Below are positions 1 to 7,800 of a stretch of 21,929 bases of DNA, piece by piece; within the stretch, counting starts at the first letter, position 1, and each line of letters starts with the position of its first letter. A program made the translations under genes and the position numbers. Source of the stretch: a virus. The notes below the pieces were generated by a model. That model had not been told where the DNA came from. It saw nothing but the letters and a program-made list of their open reading frames with translations, and searched no databases. Where the stretch lies: the IMG/VR virus record IMGVR_UViG_3300008450_000525, positions 1 to 21,929 of that record; one strand, given 5' to 3'.

Positions 1-108
1 GGGTGGAATGCTGCGCTTGACTCGGCGGCAAATCAAGTTGCCGGGATGTTTGGCGGAGAAGACACGGCAGATTCCTTTGCCGTGTTTTTCCGCAACATGA
101 AGGTTTAA
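1..108 (+). CDS. C-terminal fragment of a convergent plus-strand protein (partial)
   Basis: An open frame runs from base 1 to a TAA at 106-108 and encodes the last 35 residues of a protein that begins outside the window, ending in ...FAVFFRNMKV. The amino-acid mix is ordinary for a soluble protein and the minus strand has no competing gene here (its only ATG, at 98, gives about 21 codons without a ribosome site). Its stop overlaps the stop of the 1407-aa minus-strand gene, so the two genes converge tail to tail. I do not recognise a family. A plus-strand terminator-like hairpin at 62-89 lies inside this frame, which is odd and lowers confidence that the frame is coding to its end. Confidence 0.5.
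   Translation, partial: GWNAALDSAANQVAGMFGGEDTADSFAVFFRNMKV
62..89 (+). terminator. Terminator-like hairpin with T-run, plus-strand orientation
   Basis: An 8-bp perfect stem (ACACGGCA at 62-69 with TGCCGTGT at 78-85) encloses an 8-nt loop and is followed by four further T residues to 89. This is the classic intrinsic-terminator layout for plus-strand transcripts. Read on the minus strand it lies about 20 nt after the end of the 1407-aa gene, but there it is followed only by a mixed pyrimidine run, so minus-strand termination would be weaker. It may separate the two converging transcription units. Confidence 0.5.
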
Positions 109-3100
109 TCCTTCTCTTCGCCTTCGACCGTGAGGCCCTGGCGTAAGAAGCTGCGTTTCTCGCGCAGCTTTTCTTTTTCGCGTTCGGCCGCGTCGCTGGT
201 GATCGCGCCCTTTGCCTCCAGACGTGTGAGCTTTTTGATCTCAACGTCAAGCGCGTTGATCATTTGCTTGGTCTGGCCGCGCTGGATTTTCTCTGAGGTA
301 TCCAGGTCAATCGGGCGAGCTTTGATACCCACGGTCTGCATCGCTGCGTACTTAGGTTGAATCGGCAAGCCGTCTGGACCAACGCCCGTGTACTCTGCCA
401 GGCCCACGTTGACCGGCTGGCCAGTGGCGTTGGCAATCACGTTCATGGCACGCTCAAAGTGGGTGTTGCCAATGGCGATTGCTGGGCTGACCTGTTTCCA
501 CATCCACGCCAAACGCTTTTGTGCAGCCTCGGCCGAGGTGTCCGTCTTGGTCACGATCTCTTTGTTGCGGAACGTGTCCTTGTTGAACAGCATCGCAGCG
601 GCCGTGGTGAGGATTGGGTTGTTTGGCGTGAGGGGTGCCAGCAACGGGACGCCGCCGGCGTTGTTGTGTGCGTCAAACAAATCACCGCCTGGGAAAAGAC
701 GGCTCACATCCAAGAACACCGGCAGGTTGGTCAGGTCATCCGTGCCCAAGCGAATCGCTTTCTGCGTACCCAGCGACAGGCTTGCGCCGCGCATCCAGTC
801 AGGCAGGAACTTGCGCTCTTGCTGCTCCATGTCTTTGGCGCGCTGACGGAATTCTGGATCGGTCATGTAGCGACGGATCACGGTCCACCAGTCTTCGTCG
901 TCACCGCCGCCCAGGCTTGCGGCCATGGCGTACATCGCAGCGTTGGCCACGTACAGCGCCACGGCTGGTGCAGCGTAACGCTCAGGGTGCTCAAGCGCCG
1001 TGTTGGCCAGGGCCGGGATCGCTTTGAAGGTGTAGCTGAAGAACGGCAGACCCACTGGCATGTCACGAATGACACGCGCAGTCTTGGGCAGATCGTCGTA
1101 GGTGAAGATGTACTTCTGTGCGTAGTCAACTGAATCGTCCACGCTCAGACCACGGCCGCGCGCGTCGCGGTAAATGAGGTAGCGGAAGAACTGATCTTCT
1201 GCGTCGTAGGCCACGCCCATTGGTTTGCGCAGGAACAACGACATCGCGTTCCACACGCGGTCCACGTTCTTGCCAATAGGTGACTCGGTCATCTGAGCCA
1301 TGGCGCGCAGCTCTTCAGGCATTGCACTGATCAGCTCAGAGCGATTGAACGTGCCGCCAAACAAGCCAGCCTCTTTGGCTTCGTCGACCATGTCGTCGCC
1401 CTTGACCAGGTCCTTGATTGTGCCGATGTACTTGTGTGCATCCCAATACGACACGCCGGCAAAGTGGGCCATCGTCAAGTTGGACAACACGTTGTTGGCG
1501 TGAGCCACTGGGTTGAGAACGGTCTTGCCCTCTTTCCACATCGACAGACCCTTGAGGTACATCTTGGTGAGGTCGTTCTGCATCGAGCTGTCGAATGCGC
1601 TCAATTGATCGAGCACTTCTTTGGGCACAAACTTGCCGGCCAGTTTGCCGTAGCGCGGGACCATGGTGTCCTCGATCTTGGTGTCGGGCACCTTGACATA
1701 GTCCGGCTGCTCTGTGCGGCTGCCGTAGGTGGCGGCCAGGCTCTCATACAAACGGCCAAGCGAAATGTCGCGCTGGCTTTTGTTGTAGCCCATGACAAAG
1801 CGGAACATGGCATCACGAATCTCGCCCATGTCGTCGCGTTCGTCGCGGGTGTAGTCGCGCCACATCGTCATCTCGGTGTCGACTGCTGGATCAAACGCGT
1901 CGTCGCGTTTCTCCCAGCCCTCGGCTTCCCATTCGGCAATGTCCTCGACCGGCACGTTCTGGAATAAGCCGCGTGCTTTGAGGCTGTTGCCGGTGATGCC
2001 TTGCATGGTTTTCTTGCGGCCAAGCAAACCCTTGACGGCTTTCATCCAGGCTTTGGTTTCGTCGCCCAGCTTTTGTTCGTAGAAGCGCGGCAGGTACTTG
2101 CCATCCCAGCGGCCGGCGGCCTCGGGTGACAGCATGCCCAGCTTGACTAGCTCAGCGGATTGCTCCGACATGATGGACTGCATCGAAGCGGCCAGCTCCA
2201 GCACGCGCTGGGGTGGTTTGCTGCCACGCTTGAGCTCGCCTTCGATGATGTCGCTGATCATCTCGCGCTCTTGCTGCGGCAAGTCTTTGAGGTTCTTGGC
2301 CACATCGACCGTGAGGTTCTGTGCCTTCTCGATTTCCGTCTTCATCTTGCGCAGGGCGCGAGACAGCTCGGGCGAGACTGGTGCCAGGTTGACCTTGGCC
2401 AACACGGTGTTGGCAACATCCGCTGCGTAACGGTAAGCCTTTGCACCTGCACCAAAGCGGAAGCGGCCCAGCTCATCGCGGCTGAGAACCCAGCCTTCGG
2501 TTTCTTTGCCGACTGGCTGGCGCTGGCTAAATGCGATCGGCGCGCCGGTGATGTCTTTGTCTGTTCCGAACTCTACGTTCTTGGCCAGGACCAGGGGGCC
2601 GATCTGGATCACCTCGTCAGCCTTGAGCACAGGGCGCATGCTGTCGCGGTCGTAAAAATAACTGTGGCGGAATGGGTCCATGCCGACCTGGGTCCAGGCC
2701 GGATCATTCAGTGCAGCGTCAGAACGCACCTTGGCGGCCGCATCGCTGATGGGTTTCCACTTGCCAAACATGGTGGCGATCGTGCCCTTGGATGTGCCTT
2801 GTGCGATCTTGGTTGCGGCTCTTTGGTTCATGCCAAAGGTCACGTCAGTCATTGCAGCAACCGACTCATAGCCGACCACGGGGCCGGCGTCATAGGCTGC
2901 CTGCACTTCGCGGTTGGTGGACTTGGGTGTGTGCACGCTGACCACCCAGGCGTCGTGCTCTTGGTACGACGGGATGTCCAGGCGCAGCTGGGCAAAGTCG
3001 CCGCTGGCCAGGGTGTCTGAGGGCAGGCCATACTTGGCCGCCTTCTCTGCGCTTTGACCACGGCCATTGGCCAGGGCATAAGTTGCCTCGGCTTTGGTTG

Positions 3101-4328
3101 TGATGGCTGGAACTTTTTCGTAAGGGTAGACCGGGCGCAGATCGTCAACCATGCGGTTGTAATCGTCCAGCGAAATCTTGCCGTCTTGCAGATCGGTGAC
3201 TGCTTGCTGGAGTTGCTCGGTGCGTTTGAACCGGTCGGAGCTGACGTTGCCGACGCGGCTGGCAGCAGGGTTCTTTTGCCCTGCCCGACTTACGGCGTAT
3301 CCTGGTTCGCCAGGCTGGCCCCGTCCTTGAACTTCGCTTTCAGCTCCCGGCTGAACGCCAGCTGGTTTGCCCTTGCCTCCATCTGCTTGGCCGGCGTCAT
3401 AGGAGGACGTGGTTGCGTCGTAGATGATCTTGCTGATTCGGCCTTCTTTGAATGCTTGGTCTGTTGCATCTTTAAATTTCTCCAATAAACCTTCACGCTT
3501 GACAACCGGAACGGCATCAAGAGTGGAGAACGCGGCATTGCCCTGCCCGCGTGAGTTGTCGATAACCTCAATTGCAAACCGAGGGTCACTGCCAAACTCT
3601 TGCTGGAGTTGGCGAACTGTTTCGCTGGACCCAGCATGTCCTTTGACAAGAGCCCGCAAAGTCACGGGCCGACCGCGCGACATGGCACGTTCAAGCACCC
3701 CGCCTTTTCGGTTTTCTAACGCATCAAGAGGGTCTCTGTATACGTAAGCAATAGTAACATATTGGTTGTTGTCGAGTGCGAGTTTTACATTCTTGGCGGC
3801 CTTGTCGTAGCTCGACATCGTGCCATCCAAGATTGTGTTGGCGCGCTCCATAGCGTCGCTGAGCAAGCTCTCGGCGCTGGACTTACCTGCCCCACCACCG
3901 CCCGCCATAAAGACCACCAAGGCCCCGTCTGGTGCGTTGGCCATACGTTCTTCAAACGCACGCTGCGTGAACGCGCTGGCAGCTTCGTGCACCTTGGGTG
4001 CCAGGCTTCGATCGGCGCGGTATTCTGCGGACAGCTCGCGGGCCTGATCGGTGTCAAGCAGCTTGCCGTTCTTGGTAGCAGGCAGCGCGCTGTACTCGCG
4101 CACAGCTGCATCGAAGTCGGAAAAGATTTTCTGTTGAAGCCGGGTGTTCAGGTCTTCGCCCTGCTTGGCGCTGAACGCAGGCGCGGCAACGCCAGGCATG
4201 CGGTCAGCAAAGGACGGCAGCAAGTATTGCAGGCCATCGTTAAGCAGGTACGTTTTGAACGCGGCTTTGCCTTCGATGACTCGCTCTTTGCCGTCTGCGC
4301 CGGTGAACCGGTATGTGCAGTCAGCCAT
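105..4328 (-). CDS. Giant polyvalent-type protein (1407 aa) with N-terminal P-loop/zeta-toxin-like kinase
   Basis: A 1407-aa protein, probably virion cargo delivered with phage DNA. Residues about 135-300 look like a zeta-toxin/P-loop kinase: Walker A GGGGAGKSS at 143-151, an LDGTMSSYD segment at 167-175 supplying a candidate catalytic Asp, and an Arg-rich region near 198-235. A linker (about 310-400) follows, then a module at about 445-585 (RLDIPSYQEHDAWVV, RHSYFYDRD, IGPLVLAKNV) that I associate with large polyvalent protein domains without being able to name the Pfam entry. The rest is mostly helical, with a conserved-looking stretch at 925-1125 (TVLNPVAHANN, PFFSYTFKAIPALANT) and a charged C-terminus. 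The start is supported by GGAGG 8 nt upstream, lying inside the last ferritin codons. No antitoxin gene is adjacent. Polyvalent assignment is family knowledge; delivery into the host is inference. Confidence 0.8.
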   Translation of the reverse strand: MADCTYRFTGADGKERVIEGKAAFKTYLLNDGLQYLLPSFADRMPGVAAPAFSAKQGEDLNTRLQQKIFSDFDAAVREYSALPATKNGKLLDTDQARELSAEYRADRSLAPKVHEAASAFTQRAFEERMANAPDGALVVFMAGGGGAGKSSAESLLSDAMERANTILDGTMSSYDKAAKNVKLALDNNQYVTIAYVYRDPLDALENRKGGVLERAMSRGRPVTLRALVKGHAGSSETVRQLQQEFGSDPRFAIEVIDNSRGQGNAAFSTLDAVPVVKREGLLEKFKDATDQAFKEGRISKIIYDATTSSYDAGQADGGKGKPAGVQPGAESEVQGRGQPGEPGYAVSRAGQKNPAASRVGNVSSDRFKRTEQLQQAVTDLQDGKISLDDYNRMVDDLRPVYPYEKVPAITTKAEATYALANGRGQSAEKAAKYGLPSDTLASGDFAQLRLDIPSYQEHDAWVVSVHTPKSTNREVQAAYDAGPVVGYESVAAMTDVTFGMNQRAATKIAQGTSKGTIATMFGKWKPISDAAAKVRSDAALNDPAWTQVGMDPFRHSYFYDRDSMRPVLKADEVIQIGPLVLAKNVEFGTDKDITGAPIAFSQRQPVGKETEGWVLSRDELGRFRFGAGAKAYRYAADVANTVLAKVNLAPVSPELSRALRKMKTEIEKAQNLTVDVAKNLKDLPQQEREMISDIIEGELKRGSKPPQRVLELAASMQSIMSEQSAELVKLGMLSPEAAGRWDGKYLPRFYEQKLGDETKAWMKAVKGLLGRKKTMQGITGNSLKARGLFQNVPVEDIAEWEAEGWEKRDDAFDPAVDTEMTMWRDYTRDERDDMGEIRDAMFRFVMGYNKSQRDISLGRLYESLAATYGSRTEQPDYVKVPDTKIEDTMVPRYGKLAGKFVPKEVLDQLSAFDSSMQNDLTKMYLKGLSMWKEGKTVLNPVAHANNVLSNLTMAHFAGVSYWDAHKYIGTIKDLVKGDDMVDEAKEAGLFGGTFNRSELISAMPEELRAMAQMTESPIGKNVDRVWNAMSLFLRKPMGVAYDAEDQFFRYLIYRDARGRGLSVDDSVDYAQKYIFTYDDLPKTARVIRDMPVGLPFFSYTFKAIPALANTALEHPERYAAPAVALYVANAAMYAMAASLGGGDDEDWWTVIRRYMTDPEFRQRAKDMEQQERKFLPDWMRGASLSLGTQKAIRLGTDDLTNLPVFLDVSRLFPGGDLFDAHNNAGGVPLLAPLTPNNPILTTAAAMLFNKDTFRNKEIVTKTDTSAEAAQKRLAWMWKQVSPAIAIGNTHFERAMNVIANATGQPVNVGLAEYTGVGPDGLPIQPKYAAMQTVGIKARPIDLDTSEKIQRGQTKQMINALDVEIKKLTRLEAKGAITSDAAEREKEKLREKRSFLRQGLTVEGEEKD
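3290..3400 (-). CDS. Possible embedded +1-frame ORF (36 aa) in a linker of the 1407-aa gene
   Basis: Within the 1407-aa gene, the +1 frame holds a 36-codon ORF (starts MTPAKQMEARANQ, ends GASLANQDTP) with a helix-like, charged composition. It covers residues 310-346 of the main frame, which there is a Gly/Pro/Gln-rich interdomain linker. No good ribosome-binding site is visible before either ATG (3400 or 3382), so independent translation is doubtful. It is listed because it matches the position and frame of two better-supported embedded ORFs in the 2064-aa gene. It may be a relic or chance. Confidence 0.2.
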   Translation of the reverse strand: MTPAKQMEARANQLAFSRELKAKFKDGASLANQDTP

Positions 4329-4332
4329 GAGC

Positions 4333-4824
4333 TTAGCCTCCCAGCTCTTGATCGATCAGGAGCATGCCAGCTTTGTCTTGATCGACAACCTGGATGCGGG
4401 CCAACAGATCGCCGTACTCGCCGACACTGGTGCGTTGGAATTCCAAGAACTGCAACAAGAACTGCTGGACCACGGGGTCGCTTTCAGCTTGGGCATACCA
4501 CTTCTTGTAGTCGTTGTACAGCTCCAGCTCGGTCTCGTAGCCAGTCTCAACTGCGTCGCTCAAAGTCTTGATTGAATCCGTCATGGCTTCGATCATTGGG
4601 ATTTTGGCCACACAACCTACGTCGTTTTGAAACTCAACGTGCAGCTGGTAGTGCACCAGCTCGTCGGCGCTTTCTTTCAAAAAGAATTTGGTTGCGCCAA
4701 AGTACCCGATACGTTGCAACTGGTTGGCAATGTGCTTGTAAAGATTCGATGCGTAGAGCTCCGAATGGACAGCGTCGTCCAACATGTTTTTGAGCTCGGT
4801 GGAGATAATCATTTTTGGTGTCAT
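4333..4824 (-). CDS. Ferritin (FtnA-like, 163 aa)
   Basis: Ferritins are four-helix-bundle proteins that assemble into 24-subunit cages, oxidise Fe(II) and store ferric mineral. Comparing by eye with E. coli FtnA, the sequence aligns over its whole length, including the ending GMLLIDQELGG against GLYFIDKELS. The ferroxidase residues are all present: E22 (FtnA E17), E55 (E50), H58 (H53), E97 (E94) and Q130 (Q127), plus Y29 (Y24). The third-iron-site residues are largely lost: E49 is D54, and E126, E129 and E130 are F129, T132 and S133. An ATG with TGAGG 7 nt upstream starts the gene, 8 bp after the 2064-aa gene; the next gene's ribosome site is inside its last codons. It is thus embedded in a late-gene operon between two giant polyvalent proteins. 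Family assignment is strong; role in infection is unknown. Confidence 0.9.
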   Translation of the reverse strand: MTPKMIISTELKNMLDDAVHSELYASNLYKHIANQLQRIGYFGATKFFLKESADELVHYQLHVEFQNDVGCVAKIPMIEAMTDSIKTLSDAVETGYETELELYNDYKKWYAQAESDPVVQQFLLQFLEFQRTSVGEYGDLLARIQVVDQDKAGMLLIDQELGG

Positions 4825-4832
4825 GTTGGTCC

Positions 4833-7800
4833 TCAGTCGCAGTTGATCTTAACCGTGCCGGCGTCATCCAGCTCGGAAAGAATGTCAAGAAAATTGTCTT
4901 GCACGAATTGGATTCGCGCAGCATCGGGGTGATCTTTCAAAGCCGCTTCGCCTTTGGTCCTAGCCAGGCCACGCTTGTCCAGGTTGGCAAAGATCGTGGC
5001 AGGGTTGGCCGGCTTTGGCTTGTCAGTCTGCCGCACTTGCTTGATGTCTGCAAGTGCTTCGGCCTGGGCCTTTGCGCCGTCGTCGTATTCAGCAATGACA
5101 TCACCGTCAGCCTTGGTGTACTTGCCAAAATACTTTGGATCGTGGACCATGAACACGACATCGGGTTCGCCGTTGTTGAATTCCTTGAAGGTCTCTTTGT
5201 CCCAGCCGTCGGGGCTGTATTCGTCGTTCCACTTTGTGCGGGCCACAGCGCGAAAGCCGTGGACGCTGTACAAGTTGGGAAGCACGGTGTCGAATGCGTC
5301 AAGGCGGCGGCCGCCTTCTTGCGTGGCCAGCTGGAGGATCGCATTGACTGCGCCCTTTTGTGACTCGCCGGCAAACACCGACACAATGTCGTCGCCCTTG
5401 AGAGCAAAGCCTGCTTTGCCGTCTTCGGCCAAGAACAAGCGCATGCCTTCGTAGTCACCCTGGTCGTAGACGTAGACAGCAGCACCGAATGGTGAGCTGT
5501 CTTTGGCTGATTGGATGGAATTGCGGAATGCCGCTGCGCCGTTTGCACCGACCTCAAAAAACTTGGGTGCGGCTACGGGGATTTCGCCCAGGGCATTTTT
5601 GAAAGTGGTCGCCGGGCTGTAGATGGCGACCGACGGGACACCTAGAACCCGAAGGCCGCTGCCATCTCCTCCGCTTTTTCGCGTGTAAGAGTTGGGTTGT
5701 CCTTCATCGCTTGCGCCAGCGGATCGAACCCGGTCGATGACGCCTGTCGTGAGGAAAACCCGTCCCTCTCGTTGATTAAAGCCTCGAACTCCTGGCGCGG
5801 CACCAGCTTGGGTCCCTGCTCCAGTACCTGTTCCTGTTGTTCCTGCGCTGACTCTGCTCGCATAATCTTTCTCCGCTTCGGCTACAGCCGATTGAATGTT
5901 TGCGTCAGAGACGCCGATGCTACGCGCCAGCTTGGCTGCCGCGTTAGCGTAGTCCGGTGCCTCATCGTCCGAGTAGCCTTCTTCTTTGTTGGCCGACTCG
6001 TCCGCTTTTGCAATGTCGTATAGGCGTTTCTCTGGATACCAAAGCAACGCTTGTAAGTCGGACATTGTAAGTGCGGGATGATCTTTTTGCACTTCTTTTA
6101 AGATTTGGCCAAACACTTTGCGAATGAAGTTGCGTTCTTCTGGACCGGCCGGGGCTTCCTTCTGACCATCCAAATACTTGGCCAGGGCGTTGCCAGTTTT
6201 GCGCAGGTTCTCGCCGGTCTCAGTCTTGTTGAACTGCTCCCGAGTGGCGGGGTCCATCGATGCCTTCTGGATCGCGGCGGACAAACCTTCCAGATCGCCC
6301 ACGTTCAGCTTGGCACCCAATGCTTTTTGAAACTCAGCCGCAGCAGGTGCGTTCTGTTTCATTTTTACAACAAGATCGCGCAGCTCTTGGCGTTTTGCTT
6401 TGACCATGTCAGGGCGTGACTCGATCAGCGTACCGGTCCAGCGGCCCCATGTGCGCATGAGCCAGCGGTCCATCGTGAGCTGGTCAAAGAACCCGTTCAA
6501 GTTGGAGTAGAAACCGTTGCCGATCTTGGGGCCGAGCACAGCAGCACCGCGCACCTGGGTGTCAGCGAATTCGCCGGTCACTTCCAGGCCGGTGGCGCGC
6601 TTGATCTGGGACACAGCGAACTTGCTGTCCATAAACTTGCGCACGCTGTCGATGCCGTACTGATCGACCATGGTGTTGAACAAACCCAGGCCGTCGTTGA
6701 TGGCCTTTTGCGCCTGCCCGCCCTGGATGTTGGTCGGCATTTTGCCGCTGGTCTTGTAGGCTTTGTACGCACGCTCAGCAAGCTCAAAATTCTTGTCGAC
6801 TTTTAAGCCGTTCGATGTGACGGCCAGCGCCCAAGTGAATGCAAACTTGGCATTCGGGTCGGTGTCGATCTCGGGGTGAATCTTGCCCAAGATTTTGAGG
6901 GCCTTGGTCACCGTTTTGTCGTACCAGCCCACGGCGTTGGCGTTGGCTTGCAACGCATACAGCGCATCGGCCACACCAACACGCACCAGGTACTTCTCGG
7001 TCTGCGCATTCTGTGCAGCCAGGTCAATCTTGGCCAGCTTGGCTGCGTTCGTGATGGCAGTTTGCAGGTTGACCTTCAATTCCCGGTTGGTGTTGAACGA
7101 ACCCTCGCGTGCGCGGGGGATGATGTTCTCCAAACGGGCAAAGCTGTCGATGTCTTCGGGCACTTCTTTCTTGCTGAAGCGCACGTCGCTGCCAATCCTG
7201 GCCAGCTCAGTGTTGGCTGCTTCGGATTGCTCGGCGGGAATTTCCAAATTGCCCATGCGCACCTGAGCGCCAGGGATTTTGGACACGTCGATGGCGCTTG
7301 CCTCGCGTGACAGCAAGCCTTTGGTCAGTTTGGTGGGTGCCGCAGCTTGCGGTGCCGGTGCTGAAGGGACTTGGCCAAGGGCGCGAACGGGCACTGCCTT
7401 GTGTTTCATGCCCAGCAGCACGACGGCTGACTGGTTGTTTCCAAACGGCGCAATGTAGCCGTCGAAACCGGCGTTGATTACTGCGGACTCGAACGCGTTG
7501 GCGTCCGCTTGCGGCTTGATGAGGCGCGTTTTGGGGTCGTAGATGTTGTCGAGCTGGACTTCGTGGGCGATGCCTCCGACTCCGGCTTCTGGGCGGACGC
7601 CTGCGCCCTGGTCGACATAGAAGTAAATCCTGTTTTTGAGGCGCGGATCAGGGCTACTGTCCAAGCGATTGCGTTCTGCACCTTTGAGGCCACGGCCATA
7701 GTACGCCCCGCTTAAGGCTTGGCGGGGAGCCGTTGAGTAGTGCCGCCCGACAACGGAGACTGCGCCTTGGCGGCTTGTTCCGTAGCGGGGGGCCGGACCG

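Noticed and set aside
3870-4328. Toxin-antitoxin locus at the P-loop kinase domain
   Set aside because: The kinase is fused to a giant protein and no antitoxin-like small gene lies next to it; the adjacent gene is a ferritin.
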